From: JBCBCP01 sp039817385
GTDB taxonomy: Bacteria; Pseudomonadota; Alphaproteobacteria; Rhodobacterales; Rhodobacteraceae
NCBI GenBank assembly: GCA_039817385.1
Contig: JBCBVY010000001.1
Coordinates: forward strand, 186,001-250,000
Reading direction: 5' to 3'
Length of the DNA: 64,000 nt
Numbering within the stretch: the first letter of the stretch is position 1; the number at the start of each line of letters is the position of its first letter. The notes beneath the pieces were generated by a model that did no database searches, was not told the DNA's origin, and saw nothing but the letters and a program-made list of their open reading frames with translations. Shown here one piece after another: positions 41,767 through 50,870 of this stretch. The position numbers and the translations under genes were made by a program.

Positions 41767-42789
41767 ATGATCCTTCTCGAAAAAGAAAGCACCGCCAGCT
41801 TGCTAGCCGGCGCCAAAGCCCTCGTGCAGGCCCACTATGCCGACCTCGCAAAAGCCGGACCCGGGGACGTCGCTATGGTTCTGGCGCGGCGCATGGCCCC
41901 TGGCGCGCTCTGGCGCGGCATGCGCCCCTTCTACGAGCAAACCGGACCGAAAGCTGTGGCCGAGACGTTCTGGTCCCCCTTCCTGCGCGCCTTCTCGCGC
42001 GTTCAGCGGCGCGAGGACATCTTCTTTGCCGGGCAAAACACGGTTGGCCCGGGCACGTGGACCTGCTCGATGGGGCACCTGATGGGCCTTTTCGACGCGC
42101 CCTTTATTGGCATCAGGCCTACAGGCAAGCTCGCGATGCTGCGCTACGCCGAATTCAACCGCATCGAAGATGGCCAAATCACCGAAACGGCGCTTTTCGT
42201 CGACATACTGCACTTGATGGCCCAGGCGGGGATCACGCCCCTGCAGGGACAAACCGCCGCCGAGCTGGTCCAACCCGGCCCGCGCACCCATGACGGGCTG
42301 CTTTACGGCCCTCAGGCGCCAGAGGCAGGCGCCAAGACGATGGCGCTGATTGATCGGATGATCGGGTCCATCAACTTTGTGAATTCCGTGGGCAACCCGC
42401 CGACCCCGCAAGAGGAGCTGGCGGAGAACTGGCACGACGACATGTGCTGGTGGGGCCCGACCGGCATCGGCGCGACCTTCACCATCGACCGCTATATCGC
42501 GCAGCACCAGGGCCCCTTCCGCCACAAGACGAAAGACCGCGAGTTTAATGGCCACCTCGCCCGGTTTTCCGAAGGCAATTACGGCGGGTTCTTCGGCTGG
42601 CCCAACCTGTCGGTGATCCCGGTGGGTGACTACATGGGCCTGCCCGCCTCGGGCATCCGCGCCCCAATGCGGGTCGTGGACGTCTACCGCCGCGAGGGCG
42701 ACAAGCTGGCCGAGAACTGGATCTTCATCGACATCCTGCACTTTCTGTCGGAACAGGGTGTGGACCTGCTGGCGGATCTGAACGCCTAA
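41767..42789 (+). CDS. double SnoaL/NTF2-like domain protein
   Basis: A 340-residue cytoplasmic protein built of two SnoaL-like polyketide-cyclase units in tandem. Each half ends with the same type of strand pattern: FNRIEDGQITETALFVDILH in the first and VYRREGDKLAENWIFIDILH in the second. The second half also has ELAENWHDDMCWWGPTGIGA. Proteins of this kind bind small hydrophobic molecules, and some are ester cyclases or hydrolases; no function can be given. The paired repeats fit an internal gene duplication. Confidence 0.85.
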   Translation: MILLEKESTASLLAGAKALVQAHYADLAKAGPGDVAMVLARRMAPGALWRGMRPFYEQTGPKAVAETFWSPFLRAFSRVQRREDIFFAGQNTVGPGTWTCSMGHLMGLFDAPFIGIRPTGKLAMLRYAEFNRIEDGQITETALFVDILHLMAQAGITPLQGQTAAELVQPGPRTHDGLLYGPQAPEAGAKTMALIDRMIGSINFVNSVGNPPTPQEELAENWHDDMCWWGPTGIGATFTIDRYIAQHQGPFRHKTKDREFNGHLARFSEGNYGGFFGWPNLSVIPVGDYMGLPASGIRAPMRVVDVYRREGDKLAENWIFIDILHFLSEQGVDLLADLNA

Positions 42790-42795
42790 GGCAGC

Positions 42796-43701
42796 CTACG
42801 GCGATGGAGGCGCCGCAGGCGTCTGCGCCAAAATCCAGTCCCGCACCTTCCGGCCCGCTGCGCGCAGCGGCGGATCACGCCGTTCTGCAAGCCACCACTC
42901 GTCACGCAAAGGCAGATGCAGACCGCCAAAGGGCCGGATCAACTGCCCGGCGCCCAAGGCATCGGCGGCGAGCCACCTGCGCGTCAGCGCGATACCCCTT
43001 CCTTGCTCTGCGGCGCGCAGCACCAGATCAGCAGAGGTAAAACGCGGGCCGTCGCGGGTGTTCAACGTGGCGGGCCCATGCACCGCACGCCAAGCTGGCC
43101 ATGCCGTCCGCTGATCGCGGTCGTGTAACAGGGCCAGCTGCAACAGGTCGTCTGCTGCGTTCGGGCGCCCTGCTGCCTCCCAGGCTGCGGGCGACATGAC
43201 CGGCACCGCCACGTCAGAGGCAACGATGTGGATAAGACCGTTGGCGGAGGTCCGCGCGCCCATCCGCAGCGAAAGATCAGCGTACGGGTCAAGATCGCCC
43301 ATCCGCGCCGTATCCACCGAAATGGACAGCTGAACGCCCGGGCAATCGGCTTCGATCCCTGGCAAGCGCGGAAACAGCCAGCGCGTCGCGATGGAGGGTG
43401 GTGCTGCGATCACGACACGCATCGCCGAACTTGGCTGCCGTGCCGTTTCGGCTGCCCGTTCCAACCCGGCAAAACTTGCGAGTGCCGCATCAGCAAGCTC
43501 CGCCCCCTGCTGTGTCAACCGGGCGCGCGCACCGCGCCGTCCCGGTTCCAACAAAAGGGCGCCAACCCATGTTTCCAGATCGCGCACGGCGCGACTGACA
43601 CTGGAATGGCGCACGCCAAGCAGGCGCGCCGCCGGACGCACGCCACCTGTCGCTCTGAGGGCTGCAAGCGCACGCAACTGGGACAAGGGGAGATCACGCA
43701 T
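42796..43701 (-). CDS. LysR family transcriptional regulator
   Basis: A 301-residue regulator with an N-terminal winged HTH (LSQLRALAALRATGGVRPAA, then HSSVSRAVRDLETWVGALLL) and a C-terminal effector-binding domain of the GcvA-like branch (VVIAAPPSIATRWLFPRLPG, DPYADLSLRMG). The ATG at 43701 gives the family N terminus MRDLPLSQLRAL. It is divergent from the EamA transporter and is expected to control it and itself from the 100-base gap between them. Confidence 0.93.
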   Translation of the reverse strand: MRDLPLSQLRALAALRATGGVRPAARLLGVRHSSVSRAVRDLETWVGALLLEPGRRGARARLTQQGAELADAALASFAGLERAAETARQPSSAMRVVIAAPPSIATRWLFPRLPGIEADCPGVQLSISVDTARMGDLDPYADLSLRMGARTSANGLIHIVASDVAVPVMSPAAWEAAGRPNAADDLLQLALLHDRDQRTAWPAWRAVHGPATLNTRDGPRFTSADLVLRAAEQGRGIALTRRWLAADALGAGQLIRPFGGLHLPLRDEWWLAERRDPPLRAAGRKVRDWILAQTPAAPPSP

Positions 43702-43733
43702 AGTGGTGCATCTTGTAGACCAGTTTTTGCAGC

Positions 43734-43759
43734 GTTGCGACCGGACATCACAGCGCAAC
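43734..43759. promoter_or_regulatory. candidate LysR-type operator
   Basis: GTTGCG and CGCAAC arms separated by 14 bases lie midway between the divergent LysR and EamA starts. LysR-type proteins bind dyads in such intergenic regions. The arm length is short, so this is a suggestion only. Confidence 0.35.
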
Positions 43760-43802
43760 TCGGGGTATTGAACACACAACGCATCCTTTGAAAGGTATCC
43801 TT

Positions 43803-44687
43803 TTGACCAACCGTTCGGACAGGCTCATCGGCGCGCTGGCGTGGGCTGGGATGGTGCTCGTGGTAACGGCATGGCAGGTCGCAACACGCTGGGGTGTGAC
43901 CACGACGCTCACCCCGCTGGACCTCGCGCTGTTTCGCTATGGCGTACCGGGTGTGGTGCTGGCGCCAGTCCTGCTGCGCAACGGGCTGGGGCGCGGCGCG
44001 AGACCCTGGCACATCGCAGCAATTGTACTGGGGGGCGGCTTGCCCTTTGGTCTGTTGGGTATGGCCGGCGCGCAATTTGCGCCCGCGGCGCACATGGGCG
44101 CGTTGCTACCTGGCGCAATGCCACTCTTTGTGGCGGCCCTCAGCGCGCTTGTCCTGAAGGAACGATTTGACAGGTACAAGCTGACCGGCCTGTTTTTGAT
44201 TGTCTGCGCTGTCTTCACGATCACCGGAAGTGCGCTCGGTGGTGGGCAGGACACCCTTGTTGGTGACGCTCTGTTTCTGAGCGCGGCGGTCCTTTGGGCC
44301 CTCTATACGGTCGCATTCCGGCTCAGCGGGCTGGAGGCGCTGCACGGTGCGGCCCTCGTTGCGGTCGCGTCGACGCTTTTGATTGTGCCGCTCTGGATCG
44401 CTGTTCCCGAAAGCGGTCTGCTCAGCGCACCACCTGCCGACCTTGCCGTTCAATTTGTGGTCCAAGGGCTCTTGGCGGGCCCATTCGGGATGGTGCTCTT
44501 TGGCGTGTCCGTGCGCAGGCTCGGCCCAGCTGCGACGGCCTTGTCGGGCGCTGTGGTTCCGGCCGCGACCGCCGCGGGCGGCTGGGTGATCCTAAACGAA
44601 GCACTGAGTGGTGCGACGGCCTTTGGGATCGTGCTGACCGGCGTGGGCTTAGCGCTATTTGCGCTTGGGCAAAGCCGGTTGCCTTAA
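43803..44687 (+). CDS. DMT superfamily transporter (EamA)
   Basis: A ten-helix exporter-type protein of about 294 residues made of two EamA repeats, ending LTGVGLALFALGQSRLP. The start is not an ATG: TTG at 43803 has AAAGG eight to nine bases upstream and gives MTNRSDRLIGALAWAGMVLV; TTG at 43788 is the alternative. The stop shares four bases with the ntrX stop on the other strand. Control by the divergent LysR protein is likely. The substrate is not known. Confidence 0.9.
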   Translation: MTNRSDRLIGALAWAGMVLVVTAWQVATRWGVTTTLTPLDLALFRYGVPGVVLAPVLLRNGLGRGARPWHIAAIVLGGGLPFGLLGMAGAQFAPAAHMGALLPGAMPLFVAALSALVLKERFDRYKLTGLFLIVCAVFTITGSALGGGQDTLVGDALFLSAAVLWALYTVAFRLSGLEALHGAALVAVASTLLIVPLWIAVPESGLLSAPPADLAVQFVVQGLLAGPFGMVLFGVSVRRLGPAATALSGAVVPAATAAGGWVILNEALSGATAFGIVLTGVGLALFALGQSRLP

Positions 44688-46096
44688 TCCGCCTCTTCCT
44701 CCTCCACATGCGCCACGCGGGCCCCTGCCTTCGCCGACGTCACCACGCCGAGGGACTTCAGCTTGCGGTGCAGGGCGCTGCGTTCCATGCCGACAAAGTT
44801 CGCGGTGCGGGAGATGTTGCCGCCGAAGCGGTTGATCTGGGTCAGCAGGTATTCCCGCTCGAACGCCTCGCGCGCCTCGCGCAGGGGAAGGCTGGCGAGC
44901 GCGCCCGACAGGACCACCCGGCCCTCTGCGTCCTCCGGCGCTCCGCCGCCGTCGCCGGGCAGCTCGCGCGCCTCGATCGGGCCGGTCCCGTCGCCGAGGA
45001 TCAGCACGCGCTCCACCAGGTTCTTCAGCTGGCGCACGTTGCCGGGCCAGGACATCGTCTGCATCAGCGCGGTCGCCTCCTCGGACAGGGACCGCGCGGG
45101 CAGCCCTTGGGAGGCGTTCATCTCTTCGATGAAATGGGCGGCCAGCACCGGGATATCCTCGCGCCGCTCCTCCAGGCTCGGCACCTCGATCGGCACAACG
45201 TTCAGGCGGTGGTAAAGCTCCTCGCGGAAGCTCTCCGCCGCAATCGCGGCCTTCAGGTCACGCCCGGTGGAGGACACAACGCGCAGGTCCACCCGCACCT
45301 TGTCGGTCCCGCCGACGCGGGTGAAGGACTGATCCACCAGCACGCGCAGGATCTTGGACTGGGTGCCCAGCGGCATGTCCGCGACCTCGTCAAAGTAGAT
45401 CACGCCGCCATGCGCCTGCTCTAATAGGCCCTGTTCGATCCCCCGTTCGGGGCTTTCGCGGCCAAAAAGAACCTCTTCCATCCGGTCGGGCGCTACGCCA
45501 GCGCAATTTACCGTGACAAAGGGGCCGGAGGCGCGGCTGGAATGGGCGTGGATGTAGCGTGCGGCGACCTCCTTGCCGCTGCCCGCGGGGCCGGTGAGCA
45601 TGACCCGGCCATTGGACTTGGTGACCTTGTCGAGCTGCGCGACCAGCCCCTTGAACCCGGCAGAGGCGCCGATCATGCGCGCATCGCGCACCTCGGCCCG
45701 CTTGAGGCTCTGGTTTTCGCGGCGCAGGCGGGAGGTTTCCATCGCGCGGCGGATTACCACCAGAAGCTGGTCGATGTTGAAGGGTTTTTCGATGAAGTCA
45801 TAGGCCCCCTGCTTGATCGCCGCGACGGCAATCTCGATATTGCCGTGGCCCGAGATGATCACGACCGGCACGTCCGGATTGTCGCGCTTCACGGTCTTGA
45901 GGATGTCGATGCCGTCCATCCGGCTGTCTTTCAGCCAGATGTCGAGGATCATCAGCCCCGGCGCTTCTGCATTCAGCGCGGCCATCGCATCGTCCGAATT
46001 GCCCGCACGCCGCGTGGCATAGCCTTCATCCTCAAGGATGTCCGAGATCAACTCGCGGATGTCCCGCTCATCATCGACAATCAGAATATCACTCAT
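44684..46096 (-). CDS. ntrX: nitrogen response regulator NtrX
   Basis: Response regulator of 470 residues, partner of NtrY. It has a receiver domain (MSDILIVDDERDIRELISDI, phosphorylation site in LMILDIWLKD), an AAA+ domain with Walker A MLTGPAGSGKEVAARY and Walker B GGVIYFDEVADMP, and a C-terminal Fis-type HTH (FGGNISRTANFVGMERSALH). In the AAA+ domain, where sigma54 activators have GAFTGA, the sequence is LFGRESPERGIEQGLLEQA, so the sigma54-contacting loop is missing. The start at 46096 overlaps the end of ntrY by eight bases. Confidence 0.97.
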   Translation of the reverse strand: MSDILIVDDERDIRELISDILEDEGYATRRAGNSDDAMAALNAEAPGLMILDIWLKDSRMDGIDILKTVKRDNPDVPVVIISGHGNIEIAVAAIKQGAYDFIEKPFNIDQLLVVIRRAMETSRLRRENQSLKRAEVRDARMIGASAGFKGLVAQLDKVTKSNGRVMLTGPAGSGKEVAARYIHAHSSRASGPFVTVNCAGVAPDRMEEVLFGRESPERGIEQGLLEQAHGGVIYFDEVADMPLGTQSKILRVLVDQSFTRVGGTDKVRVDLRVVSSTGRDLKAAIAAESFREELYHRLNVVPIEVPSLEERREDIPVLAAHFIEEMNASQGLPARSLSEEATALMQTMSWPGNVRQLKNLVERVLILGDGTGPIEARELPGDGGGAPEDAEGRVVLSGALASLPLREAREAFEREYLLTQINRFGGNISRTANFVGMERSALHRKLKSLGVVTSAKAGARVAHVEEEEAD

Positions 46097-48359
46097 CTTG
46101 CTGCCCCTTCCCTGTCCCAAGCGGCAGCGTGATCACCGCCATCGCGCCGGGTGTGTCCGCCCCGCCAAATAGGGGCGCGTCCTCAAGCACTAGCGTGCCG
46201 CCATGCTCTTCAATGATTTTCTTGACGATGGGCAGGCCAAGCCCCGTGCCCTCGTCCCGTGTCGTCACGTAAGGTTCAAACAGGCGCGCCCGGTCTTCGG
46301 GCAGGCCGATGCCGTTGTCCATGACCCGCAGATCGGCGCCAAGCGGACCAACGGATAGGGTCACCTTGACGGTCGGCTCATGCCCATCTGGTGCGCCTTT
46401 TTTCGCCAGAGTTTCAATCGCTTCCCCAGCGTTCTTAATCAGATTGGTGAGCGCTTGGCCGATCATGGTCGCGTCAAGCTCTGCCATTAATGGGCCGTCC
46501 GGCAAATCCGCCGCGATGCACACCCCCGGCTGCCCTGCCTTTTGCAGGGCCACGGCCCCGGCCACGAGGTCCGTCAGGTCATGCACCTTGCGGTCCGGCT
46601 CCGGCATGCGCGCGAATTTGGAAAACTCGTCTACAATCCGGCGCAGATCGCCCGTTTGGCGCACGATCACGTCGGTCATCTGCTCCAGCGCATCGCTTTC
46701 TTCGCCCAGCTTGGGGCTGAACTTGCGCTTGATCCGCTCTGCGGAGAGCTGGATCGGGGTCAGCGGGTTCTTGATCTCGTGCGCGATGCGGCGGGCCACG
46801 TCGCCCCAGGCCGCCATGCGCTGCGCGCTGACCAGGTCCGTCACATCGTCAAAGGCGACCACGTAGCCTTCAAGCCGCCCTTCGGTGTTGCGGCGGGTGG
46901 ACATGCGGACCAGCAGGTTTTCCAGCCGCCCGCCGCGCGACACCTTCACTTCGCCCGTCGCCACCTCCTGCGGGCCCGCGCGCAGAAGCGCAAAGAGCGC
47001 ACCAAACTCCGGCACCGCGACAGACAGCGGCACCGCGTCGCCGCCGACGTCCAGCAGCCGCTCGGCAGAGCGGTTCACGAAGGCCACGCGCCCTTCGGCA
47101 TCAAGGCCCACAACACTTGACGTCACAGAGCTGAGCACAGAGTCAAACAGCCGCCGCCGCCGTTCGATCTGCGCGGTGTTGTCCAGCAGCGTCTCCCGCT
47201 GGCCCTTGAGCTGGCGCGTCATCTGGTTGAAGTAACGCCCGAGCATCGCGATCTCGTCATCGCCCTCCTCTTCCGGCACGCGCACGTCCAGATCGCCCGC
47301 GCCCACCCGCTGCGCCGCGCCTGTGAGGCGGCCCACGGGGCCAGACAGCCGCTCGGCAAACCACAGGCCCAGCCAGATCGCGGCGAGGATCAGGATGACG
47401 GCGAAGCCAAGGTAGAGAAGGCCAAACTGGAACAGCACCCGGCCCCGCTCATTCTCAAGCTGTTGATAAAGCAGCACGGTTTCCTGCGTCTCGTCCAGCA
47501 GGGCCAGCAGGTCGCCGTCCACAGACCGGCTGACAAACAGGTAGCGGTTGAAGAAAGACGCGAGCGGGACAATCGCGCGGAACTCCGCCGCCGGCCAGTC
47601 CTCGATCAGCACGAGGCCCGTTTCCGCCGCCGCCGCGATCTGCGCGTCCGAAGGGCGTTCGTAATCAAACAGGTAAGACCGGTCGCCGCGGGCGCGAATC
47701 TCTCCGGCGCCGTCGATCAGGTAGGCTTCCTTCAGGCCGCGCTGGATCTGGCGCTGCCCATCGGCGAGCAGTTCGCTGTCGGCTTGGTTTATCCCCGAAC
47801 TGCGCAGCGCATCGAGATAGGCCGCAAGGGCGATGGCATCCTCGGTCAGGTCGCTGCGCTGCTGGCCCTGGTAGGCCTCGGCGGCGGCAAGCGAATTGCC
47901 GACCACGTTGCGCACCCGTTCGGAAAACCAGCCCTCAAGGCCGATATTCACCGTCAGACCCGCGAACACAGCCACGGTGACCGTCGGGATCAGTGCGAGC
48001 AGGGAAAACACCCCCGTAAGACGCAGGTGCAGGCGCGAGCCTGCGGATTTCGCCCGCCGCGCAGCGATCAGGCGCGCGACCTGCGCCAGAACAAGAGCGG
48101 CGACCACGAGGATGTAGACAAAATCGGCGAGCAGGATCAGCCGCAGCGACAGCTGCGCGCCGCCGCGGTCCAGCGGGCCAAGCACAAGGAAGGTCGCAAG
48201 CGCGAGGACCGGGCCCAGCACCACGAGGCCCAGCGTTGCAATATTGCGCATACGGCGTTGCCGCCGCATGCGGGTCAGCGCCATAAGCCAAGTGCCGCGT
48301 GTCCGTGTTGCCACCCGGATGCTACCTCTGATCGCGGCGCCGAAGCACCGCACCGCCAT
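46089..48359 (-). CDS. ntrY: nitrogen sensor histidine kinase NtrY
   Basis: Membrane histidine kinase of 756 residues. Three or four membrane segments near the N terminus (NIATLGLVVLGPVLALATFL, LILLADFVYILVVAALVLAQ, and a third at FSLLALIPTVTVAVFAGLTV) bracket a periplasmic domain, then HAMP (LSGPVGRLTGAAQRVGAGDL), PAS, and the kinase core with the phosphorylated histidine in IAHEIKNPLTPIQLSAERIK, N box ALTNLIKNAGEA and G boxes. The start is uncertain: ATG 48359 has AAGG upstream and ATG 48284 starts closer to the first helix. It shares eight bases with ntrX. Confidence 0.96.
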   Translation of the reverse strand: MAVRCFGAAIRGSIRVATRTRGTWLMALTRMRRQRRMRNIATLGLVVLGPVLALATFLVLGPLDRGGAQLSLRLILLADFVYILVVAALVLAQVARLIAARRAKSAGSRLHLRLTGVFSLLALIPTVTVAVFAGLTVNIGLEGWFSERVRNVVGNSLAAAEAYQGQQRSDLTEDAIALAAYLDALRSSGINQADSELLADGQRQIQRGLKEAYLIDGAGEIRARGDRSYLFDYERPSDAQIAAAAETGLVLIEDWPAAEFRAIVPLASFFNRYLFVSRSVDGDLLALLDETQETVLLYQQLENERGRVLFQFGLLYLGFAVILILAAIWLGLWFAERLSGPVGRLTGAAQRVGAGDLDVRVPEEEGDDEIAMLGRYFNQMTRQLKGQRETLLDNTAQIERRRRLFDSVLSSVTSSVVGLDAEGRVAFVNRSAERLLDVGGDAVPLSVAVPEFGALFALLRAGPQEVATGEVKVSRGGRLENLLVRMSTRRNTEGRLEGYVVAFDDVTDLVSAQRMAAWGDVARRIAHEIKNPLTPIQLSAERIKRKFSPKLGEESDALEQMTDVIVRQTGDLRRIVDEFSKFARMPEPDRKVHDLTDLVAGAVALQKAGQPGVCIAADLPDGPLMAELDATMIGQALTNLIKNAGEAIETLAKKGAPDGHEPTVKVTLSVGPLGADLRVMDNGIGLPEDRARLFEPYVTTRDEGTGLGLPIVKKIIEEHGGTLVLEDAPLFGGADTPGAMAVITLPLGTGKGQQDE

Positions 48360-48413
48360 ATCTGGTGGCCTTGTTGCCGCTGTCGCGGGCTGGCCACATC
48401 TTATGTGGCGGTT

Positions 48414-49778
48414 TTACATCAGTTTGCGGCGGCGTGTCACCTGGATTTCGAGCTCGGTGATCTTCTTGCGCAACGTATTTCGGTTGATACCGAGCAGATC
48501 CGCGCATTTGGCCTGATTGCCGCCCGTCGCATCAAGCGCGATCTCGATCAGCGGCACCTCAATCTCCCGCAGGATGCGCCCGTAAAGCCCCGGGGGCGGC
48601 AGCATGTCGCCATGCAGGTCAAAGTAGCGCCGCAGGTGCCGCGCGACCGCGCTGCCCAGCTTGTCCGTGTCCCCAACCGCCTGCAATGGCGCCGCAACGG
48701 GCTGGGAGCCGAGGATTTGCGTGACCTCGGCCGCGCTGATTTCCGGCGCCTGGCTCGTTAGGCCCAGACGGCGCACCGCGTTTTCCAGCTGGCGCACGTT
48801 GCCGGGCCAGGAATAGGTGCGAAACACCTCTGCCGCCTCTTCGGACAAGGTGCGCTGAACCGCGATGCTGCGGTCCGAACGGGACAGAAAGTGTTCGACC
48901 AGAAGCGGGATGTCATCGACCCGGTCGCGCAAGGCAGGCACGTGCAGCGTGGCCCCCGACAGGCGGTAATAGAGGTCTTTGCGCACGCTGCCCGCCTCCA
49001 TCGCCGCAGCGAGGTCCTGTTGCGAGGTGGCGAGAAAGCGCGGCACGTATTCGCCCGGGCTGTCCATCATCCGCACGATGCGGGCCTGCACTTCTTCGGG
49101 GATGTCGGCGATCTCATCAATCATCAGCGTGCCGCCTTTCACCCGCGCCAACACGCGCGCGGGCCCTTCAAGATCGGCCAGTTCCGCGCCCGTGACGGTG
49201 ATGAAAGGCAACGTGCGGCGGTCCGAAAAGTCGTGGATCGCGCGCCCGATGAGGCTTTTGCCCGTGCCGCTTTCGCCCCAGATCAGCACCGGCAGATCGG
49301 TGTTCATCACCCGCGCCACCACCCGGTAAAGCGCCTGCATCACATCCGTGCGCCCCACAAGCGGCAGCTCGTCCGGGCGCTCATCGACCGGCTCGGGCGC
49401 GCGGGCACGCTGGCCTTTCAGCTCCAGCGCCCGTGCGGTGCGCTTCATCAGGTCCGGCAGATCAAACGGCTTGGGCAGGTAATCGTAAGCCTCGGCCTCG
49501 GCGGCCTGAATGGCCGTCATGATTGTGTTCTGCGCCGAGATGACGATCACGGGCAGCCCGGGCCGGTCCTCGGAAATCTTCGGCAGCATCTCAAGCCCGT
49601 TTCCGTCCGGCATCATCACGTCGGAGATCACCACGTCGCCCTTGCCCTCGCCCACCCAGCGCATCAGCGTCGTGAGCGAAGAGGTCGCGTGCACCTTGCA
49701 GCCCGCACGCGTCAGCGCCTGCGTGAGTACGGTCCGGATGGTGCGGTCGTCGTCAGCGACGAGGATGGTGCCGTCCAT
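48414..49778 (-). CDS. ntrC: nitrogen regulation response regulator NtrC (no GAFTGA loop)
   Basis: Response regulator of 454 residues controlled by NtrB, acting on nitrogen-assimilation genes. It has a receiver ([20 protein letters not shown], phosphorylation site [12 protein letters not shown]), an AAA+ domain with Walker [18 protein letters not shown] and Walker [13 protein letters not shown], and a Fis-type HTH ([20 protein letters not shown]). Between Walker A and B the sequence runs [21 protein letters not shown], shorter than usual and without GAFTGA. Rhodobacter NtrC is known to work without sigma54 for this reason, and the same is expected here. Confidence 0.97.
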   Translation of the reverse strand: MDGTILVADDDRTIRTVLTQALTRAGCKVHATSSLTTLMRWVGEGKGDVVISDVMMPDGNGLEMLPKISEDRPGLPVIVISAQNTIMTAIQAAEAEAYDYLPKPFDLPDLMKRTARALELKGQRARAPEPVDERPDELPLVGRTDVMQALYRVVARVMNTDLPVLIWGESGTGKSLIGRAIHDFSDRRTLPFITVTGAELADLEGPARVLARVKGGTLMIDEIADIPEEVQARIVRMMDSPGEYVPRFLATSQQDLAAAMEAGSVRKDLYYRLSGATLHVPALRDRVDDIPLLVEHFLSRSDRSIAVQRTLSEEAAEVFRTYSWPGNVRQLENAVRRLGLTSQAPEISAAEVTQILGSQPVAAPLQAVGDTDKLGSAVARHLRRYFDLHGDMLPPPGLYGRILREIEVPLIEIALDATGGNQAKCADLLGINRNTLRKKITELEIQVTRRRKLM

Positions 49779-49781
49779 AAG

Positions 49782-50870
49782 TTATCTCTCCTGCGGGGTT
49801 GCCGCGTGCTTGGGCGCGCGCGGAAGGGACATGCGAAAGACGGTGCGTCCGGGCACCGAGGTGACGGCGATCCAGCCATCGTGATCAGCGAGGATTTTCG
49901 AGACCAGCGCGAGGCCAAGGCCGGTGCCGTTTTCCTTGCCCGACACGAAGGGATCAAAGATGTCGCCCTTGATCTTTTCGGGCAAGCCAGGGCCATTGTC
50001 GATCACCTCCACCTGCAGGGGCAGCGAGCGGCCCCCGCCATCGGCGCGGCGCAGGCGGTAGGAGTGTTCAAAGTAGCTGCGCAGGCGGATCACGCCGCCA
50101 TTGGGCCCCGCCGCTTCGGAGGCATTCTTGAGCAGGTTCAACACCACCTGAAGCAGCTGGTCGGAATCGCCATAGGCCAGCGGCAGCGACGGGTCATACT
50201 CCTCCCGAATGGTCATATTCGCGCCAAAACCCAGCAGTGCGGAGCGGCGCGCCCGGTCGAGCACGTCGTGGACGTTCACGGCTTTGAGGTCGGGCGGGGA
50301 AAGGTTGCCGAACTGCTCCACCTGTTCCAGCAGCTTTACGATGCGGCGCGATTCCTCCACGATCAGGTCGGTCAGTTCGAGGTCTTGCGCGTTGAGGTTC
50401 ATCGACAAAAGCTGCGCCGCGCCGGTGATCCCGGCGAGCGGGTTCTTAATTTCGTGGGCGAGCATCTCTGCCATGCCGATGGCCGATTTGGCCGCGGATT
50501 TGGCGTTGAGGTTCTGGCTCGCGCGTCCCGCCAGCTCGCGCGGGGTGATCAGGACAATCATCTCGCCCCGCGCGCCTTGCAGCGGCGCGATTTGCAACGC
50601 GCATTGCACTGGCGCGCGGTGGCCCGAGCCGACATCGACATCATTCACGAAAAGCGGCGTGCCGTTGGTGCGCACCCGGGCAAAGCTGTTCTCGATCGGG
50701 GCATCGATCATGACCTCATCCCACAGCGGATGGTTGCGGATCACCTTGGCGGAGATGTTCAGGAAATCCTCCGCCGCCGGGTTGATGTCGAGGATGCGGT
50801 CACCCTCGTCGATGCGCACGGCGGGCACGGGCAGCGAGGCCCAGAGATCACCGATCGAGGCCGCGTTCAT
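49782..50870 (-). CDS. ntrB: nitrogen sensor histidine kinase NtrB
   Basis: Soluble kinase of 362 residues that phosphorylates NtrC when nitrogen is short. It has an N-terminal PAS domain (LPVPAVRIDEGDRILDINPA) and the kinase core with the phospho-acceptor in LAHEIKNPLAGITGAAQLLS, the N box LLNLLKNASEAA and G boxes DNGPGLPE and GTGLGLALV. The ATG at 50870 overlaps the dusB stop as ATGA; the end is three bases from ntrC. GlnB (PII) is the expected input and is not in the window. Confidence 0.97.
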   Translation of the reverse strand: MNAASIGDLWASLPVPAVRIDEGDRILDINPAAEDFLNISAKVIRNHPLWDEVMIDAPIENSFARVRTNGTPLFVNDVDVGSGHRAPVQCALQIAPLQGARGEMIVLITPRELAGRASQNLNAKSAAKSAIGMAEMLAHEIKNPLAGITGAAQLLSMNLNAQDLELTDLIVEESRRIVKLLEQVEQFGNLSPPDLKAVNVHDVLDRARRSALLGFGANMTIREEYDPSLPLAYGDSDQLLQVVLNLLKNASEAAGPNGGVIRLRSYFEHSYRLRRADGGGRSLPLQVEVIDNGPGLPEKIKGDIFDPFVSGKENGTGLGLALVSKILADHDGWIAVTSVPGRTVFRMSLPRAPKHAATPQER

